A DNA stretch of 64,000 bases from Paraburkholderia largidicola (lineage in GTDB: Bacteria; Pseudomonadota; Gammaproteobacteria; Burkholderiales; Burkholderiaceae): NCBI RefSeq assembly GCF_013426895.1, contig NZ_AP023176.1, positions 1,612,001 through 1,676,000 of the forward strand, read 5' to 3'. How positions within the stretch are numbered: position 1 is the first letter of the stretch; each line of letters begins with the position of its first letter. The notes beneath the pieces were generated by a model. The model worked only from the letters and a program-made list of their open reading frames with translations, searched no databases and was not told where the DNA came from. This document shows positions 51,934 through 60,398 of this stretch, piece by piece. The translations under genes and the position numbers were made by a program.

Positions 51934-51978
51934 TTCGAGCGCCCCGAAGGGTGCTTGATGCAAAACTGAACTTCATAC

Positions 51979-51996
51979 CAGGGACGATCGTCCCTG
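51979..51996. terminator. 18-bp perfect palindrome after the MSAD-like gene
   Basis: CAGGGACGATCGTCCCTG is a perfect palindrome 45 bases past the stop and is followed by CTTTTC. As RNA it could form a 7-bp stem with a GATC loop. It is a weak terminator or a regulator site. Confidence 0.45.
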
Positions 51997-52224
51997 CTTT
52001 TCATGTCGCTATCAGGTCAGAGCCCGTTACCGGGCTGTCTGATATCGAAGGTTCTACGTGGCAAAAATGCTTTCGATATATCGCTCGTGTTACCGGTTGC
52101 GCCAGATTCCGACTCGGGATTGTGTGCATTTTTCTTCTGCCGACAGCTGATGTTAGGGCCGTCCGGCGTCGTGTTGTGATCTCGGCCCAGTCGGACAGGC
52201 GCTGAGACGCACCTGAGATTTAAC

Positions 52225-52542
52225 ATGGCGCGCGAACGCCTGAATGCAGCGCTCGAAATTCTGTGTACGCTCGCCGTCGCACCGGGCCAACCGCTCGCCT
52301 CGCCGAGCGCCTTCAATCAGACGAACACAGGCCCTTCCGGCCACGAGCTCGAGCGGATCAACCGTGTCCTTTCGATGTTCAAGGCCGCGAAGCAGACGAC
52401 ACCGGCCGAATATCGACGACAGTTTCTCGCTGCCGGTTCTCCCGGTCAGGACGCGGCAACTCACTTGACTGAACGCTCTCCTTCATTGCAAAGGAAGCGG
52501 AAATCATCCAGCGGCAAAATCCGTGAAGCGCGCGCTCGTTAG
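52225..52542 (+). pseudogene. AraC-family regulator remnant with deleted HTH
   Basis: The 105-codon frame matches two separate parts of the intact AraC at 34387. First comes ARERLNAALEILCTLAVAPGQPLASPSAFNQT...RINRVLSM (intact: ARERLTAVLDILILLSDLPGEALTSPSAFDAR...RLNRVLSL). It then jumps straight to FKAAKQTTPAEYRRQF and the tail THLTERSPSLQRKRK (intact: FKMTKQMTPIVYRKQF, SLTERSPSLDSKQR). Almost all of the DNA-binding domain, about 80 residues, is missing, and the N-terminal cupin is absent. It lies 10 bases from the SDR stop. Confidence 0.78.
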
Positions 52543-52552
52543 TTAACGCATG

Positions 52553-53332
52553 CTAAAGCGTAGAAGTCACGCCCCCGTCGACATACAGAATGTGGCCATT
52601 CACGAAGTTCGAAGCGTTGCTCGCGAGAAACACGGCCGCACCGACGAGATCTTCGACATCGCCCCAGCGGCGTGACGGCGTGCGGCCAATCAGCCAGCCG
52701 CTGAACACATCGTCTTTAACGAGTGCCTCGGTCAGCTCAGTCTTGAAGTAGCCGGGACCAAGACCATTCACCTGAATGCCGTATTGCCCCCAGTCGATCG
52801 CCATGCCTTTCGTCAGCATCTTCACCGCACCTTTGCTGGCCGTATAGGCGGCGATGCTGGGACGGCCCAGTTCGCTTTGCACCGAGCAGATATTGATGAT
52901 CTTGCCGCGCTTACGCGCGATCATGTAGCGAGCAACGGCCTGCCCGACGAGGAACACGCTGTCGACGTTGGTTCTCATCAGTTCGTCCCACTGCTCGTGC
53001 GAAAACTGTTCGAGCGGGGCTCGCCTTTGCATGCCCGCGTTGTTGACGAGGATGTCGATCGCGCCCACATCCTGCTCGATACGTTCGATAGCCGTCTTGA
53101 CCTCGTCCGGTGAAGTCACATCGAAACTCGCTGCATGAACGCTCGCGCCTTCGTCACGCAACTGCGCGACGGCTTCGGCAAGCCGCTTTTCGTTACGCGC
53201 GTTCAGCACGATTTCGGCGCCCGCGCCAGCCAGGCCCTTCGCAAGCGCAAAACCGATGCCCGTGCTCGAACCCGTGATCAGTGCACGGCGGCCAGCGAGA
53301 TTGAACATCTCCAGATTGCTTTTCAATTTCAC
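52553..53332 (-). CDS. SDR oxidoreductase, gluconate 5-dehydrogenase-like
   Basis: This 259-residue classical SDR has TGSSTGIG (cofactor), NNAG, active-site Ser in NICSVQSELGRPSIAAYTASKGAVKML with YxxxK intact, and NGHILYVDGG. The sequence style (FNLAGRRALITGSSTGIGFALAKGL, NNAGMQRRAPLEQF) is that of IdnO-type gluconate 5-dehydrogenases. The GTG start at 53332 overlaps the LysR stop (GTGA), suggesting coupling; TTG 53326 and ATG 53308 are alternatives. The neighbouring AraC remnant hints at a decayed sugar-acid locus. Confidence 0.88.
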   Translation of the reverse strand: MKLKSNLEMFNLAGRRALITGSSTGIGFALAKGLAGAGAEIVLNARNEKRLAEAVAQLRDEGASVHAASFDVTSPDEVKTAIERIEQDVGAIDILVNNAGMQRRAPLEQFSHEQWDELMRTNVDSVFLVGQAVARYMIARKRGKIINICSVQSELGRPSIAAYTASKGAVKMLTKGMAIDWGQYGIQVNGLGPGYFKTELTEALVKDDVFSGWLIGRTPSRRWGDVEDLVGAAVFLASNASNFVNGHILYVDGGVTSTL

Positions 53333-54279
53333 TCCTTGTTCAATGCGCCCGATTGTCTGCTCAGCGCGCGAGATCCCGGAACATGAGCCGTTGCATCGGC
53401 AATCTGCTCGCGCAGCCAGCGATGCGCCGGGTCACGATGACATCGCTCATGCCATAGCATCCCCAGTTCATAGCCTGGCACATCGACAGGCGGTTTGACG
53501 ATCTGCAATGCACTCATGTTCCGAACCAGCCGCTCCGGCACCATCGCGACGAGATCCGTGCTCGCCAGCACGGACAGCATGAACAGAAAGTGCGGAACGG
53601 ACAGCACCACACGCCGCGTGAGCCCCAGTTGTCCGAGCGCCTCATCCGTGACGCCCCGAAAGCCGCCGCCGTCCGGCGAAACGATCACATGCTCCAGTTC
53701 ACAGAATTGCGCAGGCGTCGGCCGACGTTTCAGTCGCGGATGGCCCGCGCGGCCAGCCAGCACATAACGCTCCGTGAACAGCACTCGCCGGTGCATGCCC
53801 AATGGCGACTCGTCACTGGTATGAAAGGCGAGATCGATTTCCCCTCGTTCCGCCTGCTTCGCGATGCGCGGTGGCACCATCTCCACAACGGAAAGCCGCG
53901 TGCCCGGCGCCGCCGAGCGCAACGCATTCAAAACGGGCAGCAGCACTGTCGATTCGCTGTAGTCGGTCGCCGCCACTCGCCATGTGTGCGTCGCCGTGGC
54001 CGGGTCGAATGCCTTCGCCGGCGAGATGACGTGCTCCAGCGCATCGAGCGCTTCGCGCAACGGCTCTCGCAGTTCGTCCGCTCGCGCGGTGGGCCGCATG
54101 CCGCGCGGACCGGGCAACAACAAAGGGTCGCCAAAGATCTCGCGCAGCCTGGCCAGATGCACGCTCACCGAAGGTTGAGAGAAGTTGAGTCGTTCCGCCG
54201 CGCGCGTCACGTTATGTTCGGACAGGAGCGCGTCGAGCGTCACCAGCAGATTCAGGTCCAACCGTCTGAGATTATTCAT
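53329..54279 (-). CDS. LysR-family regulator, NodD/SyrM-like subgroup
   Basis: This 316-residue LysR regulator starts MNNLRRLDLNLLVTLDALLSEHNVTRAAERLNFSQPSVSVHLARLREIFGDPLLLPGPRGMRPTARA, the subgroup also containing NodD and PnbR-like proteins. The effector domain follows from about residue 90. The ATG at 54279 is preferred; 54294 is possible, neither with a clear ribosome site. It overlaps the SDR downstream and is divergent from a quinone-reductase-like gene, either of which could be its target. Confidence 0.9.
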   Translation of the reverse strand: MNNLRRLDLNLLVTLDALLSEHNVTRAAERLNFSQPSVSVHLARLREIFGDPLLLPGPRGMRPTARADELREPLREALDALEHVISPAKAFDPATATHTWRVAATDYSESTVLLPVLNALRSAAPGTRLSVVEMVPPRIAKQAERGEIDLAFHTSDESPLGMHRRVLFTERYVLAGRAGHPRLKRRPTPAQFCELEHVIVSPDGGGFRGVTDEALGQLGLTRRVVLSVPHFLFMLSVLASTDLVAMVPERLVRNMSALQIVKPPVDVPGYELGMLWHERCHRDPAHRWLREQIADATAHVPGSRALSRQSGALNKE

Positions 54280-54364
54280 CGCAATACCGGGCATATCAGA
54301 AATTCATTTCCAATATACCTGAGCGCCGCTTACGCTGCTTTCCGTGAATAACGGAGATCGAATC

Positions 54365-55141
54365 ATGAATGTACTACTCGTCTATGCTCACCCCGAACCG
54401 CGCTCGCTCAATGGTGCGCTGAAGGACTTTTCGGTCGCGCGCCTGGAGGAGAGCGGACACGCCGTGCAGATATCGGATCTGTACGCGATGAACTGGAAAG
54501 CCTCGCTCGATGCAAACGACCGCGTGAGCCCGCCCATCGGCGAACGCTTCGACCCAAGCCTCGATTCGAAACACGCGTTTGAAAACGGCCTGCAAAGCGA
54601 GGACATCGCGCGGGAGCAGCAGAAGCTATTGTGGGCCGACGCGGTGATCCTGCAGTTTCCGCTGTGGTGGTTCTCGATGCCTGCGATCCTGAAAGGCTGG
54701 GTGGAGCGCGTCTATGCGTATGGTTTCGCGTATGGCGTCGGCGAACATTCCGACGCCCGCTGGGGTGACCGCTACGGCGAAGGCACGCTGGCAGGCAAGC
54801 GCGCGATGCTGATCGTGACGACGGGCGGTTGGGAATCGCACTATGGCCCGCGCGGCATCAACGGGCCAATCGACGATATCCTGTTTCCGATTCATCATGG
54901 AATTCTGTACTACCCGGGCTTCGACGTGCTGCCACCGTTCGTGATCTATCAGACCGGCAAGATGAACAACGCTCGATACGCAGCCACGTGCGATGCGCTC
55001 GGGCAACGTCTGGACACGCTATGGACGGTACCGCCCATTCCATTTCATCCGCAAAATGCAGGGGCTTACGAGATTCCCGCCCTCACATTACGCGACGATA
55101 TCGCGCCCGGCAAAGCGGGATTTGCCGCGCATCTCGGATGA
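54365..55141 (+). CDS. NAD(P)H dehydrogenase (quinone)-like flavodoxin-fold protein
   Basis: This 258-residue protein has the NQO1/MdaB-type flavodoxin fold: MNVLLVYAHPEPRSLNGALKDFSVARLEESGHAVQISDLYAMNW, flavin-binding ILQFPLWWFSMPAILKGWVERVYAYGFAYGVG and TTGGWESHYGPRGINGPIDDIL. It should reduce quinones or similar electrophiles with NAD(P)H and bound FAD/FMN. CGGAG lies 8 bases before the ATG at 54365. It is divergent from the LysR gene, which probably controls it. Confidence 0.9.
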   Translation: MNVLLVYAHPEPRSLNGALKDFSVARLEESGHAVQISDLYAMNWKASLDANDRVSPPIGERFDPSLDSKHAFENGLQSEDIAREQQKLLWADAVILQFPLWWFSMPAILKGWVERVYAYGFAYGVGEHSDARWGDRYGEGTLAGKRAMLIVTTGGWESHYGPRGINGPIDDILFPIHHGILYYPGFDVLPPFVIYQTGKMNNARYAATCDALGQRLDTLWTVPPIPFHPQNAGAYEIPALTLRDDIAPGKAGFAAHLG

Positions 55142-55324
55142 CGCTCAAGCTCGTGCATTGACCAAGGCCAATTACGCCAATCGCCTCTATGCGCGATGCG
55201 TAATATTCCCGAAATACTCTGCGCTATTACATAGCCTTTCGCATCGAGAAAAAATTTCTGATCCCTATTATGCTATAACCGGAATGTGAGCCAAAACTAG
55301 CGATCACTCCGATCTCGATGCGAT

Positions 55325-55744
55325 ATGGCGTTTTACTATGTCGAACCCGAAGTGGCTGGCGGCCTTGGAAAGGATACCGTGCTGGATTCAGACGTCCATC
55401 CGCCGACCGTCACCAGGTTGCACTACCGTATTATCAATTGGCTGGGCGATGCGCTACTGGAGAGCTTCCCTGCGTTGATCATCACGCAGGAAGCCGCCCA
55501 TGCGCTGAATGAAGCCGGCGCAAGCGGATTCGAATGCCGCGAAGTTGAAATAACGGTTAGCGACTCGTTTAAAGAGATTTATCCCGAGCGGGTATTGCCG
55601 GAATTTCTATGGTTATCCGTGACGGGCAAGGCGGGACGCAGCGATTTCGGCATCGCCGACGACTCGCGGCTCGTCGTTTCCGAGCGCGCACTCAAAATAT
55701 TGAAGACATTCGGGCTCGATAACGCCCTGGTCGAAGACTACTGA
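55325..55744 (+). CDS. Hypothetical protein, possibly immunity-protein-like
   Basis: This 139-residue soluble protein starts MAFYYVEPEVAGGLGKDTVLDSDVHPPTVTRLHYRIINWLGDALLESFPALIITQEAAHAL and ends SDFGIADDSRLVVSERALKIL. The layout recalls DUF1629/Imm11-type immunity proteins found next to polymorphic or type VI toxins, from memory only. No toxin gene is adjacent. The ATG at 55325 lacks a strong ribosome site. A strong bidirectional terminator follows. Confidence 0.68.
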   Translation: MAFYYVEPEVAGGLGKDTVLDSDVHPPTVTRLHYRIINWLGDALLESFPALIITQEAAHALNEAGASGFECREVEITVSDSFKEIYPERVLPEFLWLSVTGKAGRSDFGIADDSRLVVSERALKILKTFGLDNALVEDY

Positions 55745-55771
55745 AGCCGCGCATTGCAGTTCGTCAAAAAG

Positions 55772-55812
55772 CCAAAGGCCCGTCGATTGACGGGCCTTTG
55801 GTTGCCTTTTTT
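55772..55812. terminator. Bidirectional rho-independent terminator
   Basis: CCAAAGGCCCGTC (55772-55784) and GACGGGCCTTTGG (55789-55801) form a perfect 13-bp stem with a GATT loop. TTGCCTTTTTT follows on the plus strand, and AAAAAG precedes on the other side. It separates the convergent hypothetical and ompW-like genes. Confidence 0.92.
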
Positions 55813-55835
55813 GAAGAACGCCTTTGAATTTCCGG

Positions 55836-56564
55836 TCAGAAGCGATACCCGACCGATACAAAAGAAACGATGGGATTCACGTGGAGTTTCGACGTGCTCG
55901 TCACCGTGCCGACGCTCGAATGCGTGGTCAGCGTTGCACGCGTCGACAGCCACATGTACGACAGCGACACGCCCGCCGACCAGTGCTTGTCGAAGTTGTA
56001 CGCGAAGCCCGCATTGATGACGGGCGCGAACGAACTGCTCAACTTCGCCGAGGTCTGCCCTTCGAGCGCGGTGCCATAAGTCGACGAGTAAAGAAATGCA
56101 CCGCTCGACATGGCCGAACTGAGCTTCACGCCGCTATACCAGACATAGGCGACACCCGCTCCGAGGAACGGACGGAAATGGCTTTGCGCATCGTTGAAGT
56201 AGTACTTCAGCAGTAGCGTCGGGCTCCACTCATACGCCTTGCCCAGTTCGCCGAGTCCTGCGAGCGTGCCCGTGCCCGACAGCGTGAATTTCGGCGGCAC
56301 GCCGAACACGCCCTCCGCCGCGATGTGGTCGGTGATGAAATACGTCGCTGTCACGCCGACCGTATCGGCACCGTCCACACTGGCGCCCGATCCGCTCGCG
56401 GTCGTCGTCGTGCCAAGCGCATTGATGCTGAACGGTTGACTCGACGACTGCGGCGCGAGATGGAACCAGCCGACATTCGCCACGAAATTGCCCGCGCTCT
56501 GCGCATGCGCGGCCGTGCCCGTCAGCAGCGCGGCCGCAATGGTGATAGCCCGGTATGGCCTCAT
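55836..56564 (-). CDS. ompW: OmpW-family outer-membrane protein
   Basis: This 242-residue 8-stranded barrel has a signal peptide MRPYRAITIAAALLTGTAAHA, then NFVANVGWFHLAPQSSSQPF, GVTATYFITDHIAAEGVFGVPPKFTLSG and LLLKYYFNDAQSHFRPFLGAGVAYVWYSGVKLS, ending INAGFAYNFDKHW...NPIVSFVSVGYRF with the C-terminal Phe. HIAAEGVFGVPP and YYF are OmpW hallmarks. It probably admits small hydrophobic molecules. It stands alone. Confidence 0.93.
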   Translation of the reverse strand: MRPYRAITIAAALLTGTAAHAQSAGNFVANVGWFHLAPQSSSQPFSINALGTTTTASGSGASVDGADTVGVTATYFITDHIAAEGVFGVPPKFTLSGTGTLAGLGELGKAYEWSPTLLLKYYFNDAQSHFRPFLGAGVAYVWYSGVKLSSAMSSGAFLYSSTYGTALEGQTSAKLSSSFAPVINAGFAYNFDKHWSAGVSLSYMWLSTRATLTTHSSVGTVTSTSKLHVNPIVSFVSVGYRF

Positions 56565-56678
56565 CGAATCTCCTCCTTTGTTGTGTGTGTCTGGAGGCGA
56601 TTCTATGCGTACGACCGTGCTAATCGATACGTCGGGTCTGGTGAGTTGTCTCTGGAATCTGGTAAGGATTTGCCCCGG

Positions 56679-57443
56679 CTAGCCCGCCAGTTCGCGATGC
56701 AGCGCCAGATATTCGAGCGACAGCTTGTGCCGCGGATCGAGGTGAATCACCGGCTTCGCGTGCTGGTGCGACTCCTTGATCTTGACGGACGACGACAGCC
56801 TCGAATCGAGTACGGGCAGACCTTCGCTCACCAGTTCGTCGACCAGTTGCTGCGGCAGGCTCGCGCGTGGCTGGAACTGGTTGATCACGATACCTTCGAC
56901 GTGCAGCGCGTCATTGTGGTCCTGCTGGATTTCTTTCACGTTATCGAGCAGCGTGTAGAGCGCGCGGCGCGAGAAATCGTCGCAGTCGAACGGAATCAGA
57001 CAGCGCTCGACAGCGATCAGCGCGGAGCGCGTGTAGAAATTCAACGCGGGCGGCGTGTCGATGTAGATCGCGTCGTACATGTCCAGTTCGTTGAGCGCAT
57101 CGCGCAGCTTGTAGATCTTGTAGCGCGATTCGAGCTTGCCGTGCAGCGTGTCGAGATCTGCGTGCGCGGGCATGATGTCGAGATTGTCGAATGGCGTCGG
57201 ATGAATGAACGATGTCACATCGACGGGCTTGAAGCTGAACGTCAACGCCGTTTCGAAGAAACCGGCCACGGTGGGGTTCACTTCGCTCGCCCGCGAGCCG
57301 AGCAGATACTGGCTCGAATTGCCTTGCGCATCCAGATCGATGACGAGCGTACGCAGCCCTTCACGGGCGCTGATCGCCGCCAGATTGCATACGATGGTCG
57401 ATTTACCGACACCACCCTTCTGATTGAATACGACGCGCCGCAT
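56679..57443 (-). CDS. Orphan ParA-family ATPase
   Basis: This 254-residue deviant-Walker ATPase has MRRVVFNQKGGVGKSTIVCNLAAISAREGLRTLVIDLDAQGNSSQYLLG (Walker A KGGVGKST), YDAIYIDTPPALNFYTRSALIAVERCLIPFDCDDFSRRALYTLL and VINQFQPRASLPQQLVDEL. The ATG at 57443 follows GAGGGG. No parB or parS-like repeat lies nearby, so it is not a replicon-partition pair. Such orphan ParAs may position cytoplasmic complexes. An earlier in-frame start lacks a ribosome site. Confidence 0.9.
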   Translation of the reverse strand: MRRVVFNQKGGVGKSTIVCNLAAISAREGLRTLVIDLDAQGNSSQYLLGSRASEVNPTVAGFFETALTFSFKPVDVTSFIHPTPFDNLDIMPAHADLDTLHGKLESRYKIYKLRDALNELDMYDAIYIDTPPALNFYTRSALIAVERCLIPFDCDDFSRRALYTLLDNVKEIQQDHNDALHVEGIVINQFQPRASLPQQLVDELVSEGLPVLDSRLSSSVKIKESHQHAKPVIHLDPRHKLSLEYLALHRELAG

Positions 57444-57670
57444 ATGTCCCCTCTTGCTGTCGATCTGCCCAAAAACAAGCAGCATACCTCAGCCAGATTA
57501 CCGGTCGAGGCGCGCCATAAAACACGCGAGCGACATGCATGTCGTACGACGCGATTTCATGGCCTAGAATCGTTTCAGGCGCATCGCGGCCGGATGCCCG
57601 CGAAACCGTACCGGACTCCGGTCAGGCTGGGTGTGCGCCATCTGTCGCGCGAACCAATCAGGAGGTCACG

Positions 57671-57886
57671 ATGAAAGCAGACGACAAGGGCGACGTGCGC
57701 GCCTTCGTGCAAACGGCCGAACAGGCAGGCGATTACGTGTGGGTGATTGCACTGATCGATTTCGGTGCACGCGAAGTGAAACGCACGCTCGTTTCCGACG
57801 AGAAGTACTCGACCCGAGCTGCCGCGAAAGACGCAGGCGATGCCCGCCTGAAGGCCCTCACCGAGGACCGTCACGCGCACGCGTAA
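57671..57886 (+). CDS. Small conserved hypothetical protein
   Basis: This 71-residue acidic/basic soluble protein reads MKADDKGDVRAFVQTAEQAGDYVWVIALIDFGAREVKRTLVSDEKYSTRAAAKDAGDARLKAL. CAGGAGG lies 5 bases before the ATG at 57671, so translation is well supported. I recognise no domain. It is divergent from the ParA gene and precedes a membrane-anchored hydrolase by 123 bases. Confidence 0.72.
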   Translation: MKADDKGDVRAFVQTAEQAGDYVWVIALIDFGAREVKRTLVSDEKYSTRAAAKDAGDARLKALTEDRHAHA

Positions 57887-58009
57887 CCGCCCTCGCCCGC
57901 TGTGGCGGGCAAAGACCTGTTCACGACGAGCTGTTCGAAGCCGACATCGGCCTCGACGGCTCGTCGTGTTGCTGATTCAGAAGAACGACAACATGTGACG
58001 GACACGGAC

Positions 58010-58816
58010 ATGTCGATGATCAAGTTCTGCGTCCGCCTCGCGCTGGTCGCGTACGTGGTCGCGCTGATCGCGCTATATCTGATGCAGGACCGCATGCTGC
58101 TGCCTGCGACGCTCGACGCGCCCGGTACGCCGACAGGGCATCACGGCACGTACGACGTCGAGCCGTGGCATGTCGACGGACTCTACGCGGGCTATGTCGC
58201 GACACCAGCCGCCGCAGCGCCGCGCGGTACTTTCGTCCTGTTTCACGGCAATGCAGAGACGGCGGAGAACAAGCTGCCTGTTGCCGAAGTGTTCGTGCGC
58301 GATGGCTTTCGCGTCGTGATGGTCGAATATCCGGGGCAAGGCAACCGTCAAGGCAAACGCACGATGCTCGCGGCGTTGACGGCATCGCGAGACGCGCTCG
58401 TCGCAGCGCGCGCGCAATGGAGCGGACCGGTTTATCTGGTGGGCGAGTCGCTCGGCGCGGGGATGGCGGCGCAAGCCGTCAAAGGCAATGAAGCCGCGAT
58501 CGCAGGCGTCGTGCTCATTACGCCGTGGGACACGCTTGCGAGCGTTGCGGGCGAGAAGTACTGGTTGTTCCCCGTGCGCTGGATGCTGCACGACACCTTC
58601 GATTCCGTGGGCGCACTCGAACGCTATCACGGACCGCTCGTCGTGATCGCTGCGCAGCAAGATTCGCTGATTCCCGTCGTCCACGCTGAACGGCTCGCGG
58701 GCGCCCATCCCGGCGCGCAGCTGATGGTTCTGCCTGATGCGCATCACGACGACTGGTTTGGCGAAATGCATGATCTTCAATGGCGCCAGGTGCTGCGCTG
58801 GCTGCACGCGGATTGA
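58010..58816 (+). CDS. Membrane-anchored alpha/beta hydrolase (ABHD13/BEM46-like)
   Basis: This 268-residue hydrolase has one N-terminal membrane helix (FCVRLALVAYVVALIALYLMQDRMLL), a GTFVLFHGNAETAENKLPVAEVFVRDGFRVVMVEYPGQGNRQGK core, nucleophile elbow YLVGESLGAGMAAQ with Ser, Asp in AAQQDSLIPVVHAERL and His in LPDAHHDDW. This is the BEM46/ABHD13 pattern. It probably faces the periplasm. The start is one of several; 58010 is used, a GTG at 57995 is possible. The substrate, likely an acyl ester, is unknown. Confidence 0.85.
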   Translation: MSMIKFCVRLALVAYVVALIALYLMQDRMLLPATLDAPGTPTGHHGTYDVEPWHVDGLYAGYVATPAAAAPRGTFVLFHGNAETAENKLPVAEVFVRDGFRVVMVEYPGQGNRQGKRTMLAALTASRDALVAARAQWSGPVYLVGESLGAGMAAQAVKGNEAAIAGVVLITPWDTLASVAGEKYWLFPVRWMLHDTFDSVGALERYHGPLVVIAAQQDSLIPVVHAERLAGAHPGAQLMVLPDAHHDDWFGEMHDLQWRQVLRWLHAD

Positions 58817-58835
58817 CTACGCGCACTGAGATATG

Positions 58836-59993
58836 TCAAATGCTCCACGCCGCGCGCACACGCTCGCGGATATCCGCGAGCCGCTCGACGGATTCGTTGG
58901 CGAACACGAAGCGCAGATAGCGTTTGGCTTGCGGACCCCAACCGTTCATCGGTGTCGCGGCGACTTCGCCTTTTTCGAGCAGCAGGCGTGACGCGTCGGG
59001 CGGTGCGATGCCGAACGCTGTCGTGTCGATGAGTAGCGACCATCCGCCATCGGGACGCATCACCGGCAGGTCACGCAGCGCGCTCAACAGAAAATCTCGA
59101 CGCGCTTGCCATTCGGCCACCGCCTGCGCAACGCCGTCGTCTGCGCAGGTCAACGCCGCCGTCGCGCCCGGCATGCCGATACCGACCTGGCAAACGACGT
59201 TCGACAGACTCGTCAGCCGCACATCGTGCATGATGCGTTCGGGACCGACGATCCAGCCCACGCGCCAGCCGATCATCCTGTACTCCTTCGAGACCGAGCC
59301 GACCGTGAAGGTGCGCTCGCGCATTTCCGGCAACGACGCGGGGTGAATCACGTTGCGCCCGTCGAACAGAATGCGTTCCATTGCCGCGTCGTAGACGAGC
59401 CAGGCATCCGCGCGGCGGCAATGATCGGCGATTGCGTGCCATTCGGGTTCGTTCGCGACGAAGCCGCTCGGCATCGACGGCGACATGATGAGGAATGCGC
59501 GCGTGCGCGGGCCGACTGCGCCTGCCAGCGATTCGAGGTCGAGGCGCCAGCCATCGGCTGAAGGGATGAGCCGCGCGAACTTCGGCACGCCGCCCGCAAG
59601 CAGCACGCGATTGATGAGGCCCGCGTACGTGGGGTCGGTCAGCACGACTTCGTCGCCCGGTTCGAGGATCGACAGCAGCACGTTGAGAATGCCCGCGAGA
59701 CCGCCCGCAGAAACGATGCACTCGCTGCTGGCGTCGTAGTCGATACCTGTCGACAGCTTCATCCGCGCGACGACGGCCTGACGTAACGCCGTCTGCCCTG
59801 TGAACGGCAGATAGCTGTTTGCGTCGTCGTCATCGACGGCTTCATGCGTGCGGCGAATCGCTTCGGTGGGCGGCCTCAAGTCGGTGTCGAGGTTCTCGAG
59901 CCGCAGGATGTTGCGATTCTTCGTTGCATCGGCAGCATCGCCCATTCTGTCGACGCCGATGCCCGGGATGTTGCGTAAACGGGAGACTGTCAC
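58836..59993 (-). CDS. PLP-dependent aminotransferase, class I/II
   Basis: This 385-residue fold-type I enzyme has NSYLPFTGQTALRQAVVARM, SAGGLAGILNVLLSILEPGDEVVLTDPTYAGLINRVLLAGG, cofactor Asp-Tyr segment WLVYDAAMERILFDGR, the PLP lysine in TVGSVSKEYRMIGWRVGWIVGP and the carboxylate-binding Arg in KRYLRFVFA. This is the aspartate-aminotransferase-like (subgroup I gamma) pattern. It stands alone between convergent and divergent neighbours. The donor and acceptor are not known. Confidence 0.88.
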   Translation of the reverse strand: MTVSRLRNIPGIGVDRMGDAADATKNRNILRLENLDTDLRPPTEAIRRTHEAVDDDDANSYLPFTGQTALRQAVVARMKLSTGIDYDASSECIVSAGGLAGILNVLLSILEPGDEVVLTDPTYAGLINRVLLAGGVPKFARLIPSADGWRLDLESLAGAVGPRTRAFLIMSPSMPSGFVANEPEWHAIADHCRRADAWLVYDAAMERILFDGRNVIHPASLPEMRERTFTVGSVSKEYRMIGWRVGWIVGPERIMHDVRLTSLSNVVCQVGIGMPGATAALTCADDGVAQAVAEWQARRDFLLSALRDLPVMRPDGGWSLLIDTTAFGIAPPDASRLLLEKGEVAATPMNGWGPQAKRYLRFVFANESVERLADIRERVRAAWSI

Positions 59994-60107
59994 GGTGCCC
60001 TCCTCGTATTAGGCTGATTCGTCGCGGAATCAGCGGATATGCGGGGGATCATACTATTGCGTGCGGTTGGCGTCGTGTTCGATACCATCCAGGCGCCCGC
60101 ACGCGGC

Positions 60108-60398
60108 TTACAGACGTTTGCGCGACAGCCAGCAACGTTCTGTGAAAGCGCTTAGTCCCCAGACAATAAACACGGCGGCGACAAAACACATAATGACGAC
60201 CGTCAACAAGGCTAGCGTGTCAAGGTCCTCAGGATTATCGAGTTCTTGATGTCCGCTGATGCGAATCCCAAACCGTATTGCGTCTTCAACGAACAGCGGC
60301 AAACGGAATGAAAGCCGGGTCAGGATGACCCCGAGTAACCATCCAATGAAGAACCACGCCGCACACCAGCCAGGCCATCGCAACGATCGCCGCCTCAT
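60108..60398 (-). CDS. Small two-helix membrane protein, possible immunity partner
   Basis: This 96-residue inner-membrane protein has two helices (GWCAAWFFIGWLLGVILTRLSF and LDTLALLTVVIMCFVAAVFIVWGLSAF), separated by an acidic loop (HQELDNPEDL) that could face the periplasm. Its start overlaps the stop of the DUF2778 gene by four bases, so it is translationally coupled. In this position an immunity protein against a periplasm-acting effector is a reasonable inference; I know no matching family. Confidence 0.72.
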   Translation of the reverse strand: MRRRSLRWPGWCAAWFFIGWLLGVILTRLSFRLPLFVEDAIRFGIRISGHQELDNPEDLDTLALLTVVIMCFVAAVFIVWGLSAFTERCWLSRKRL

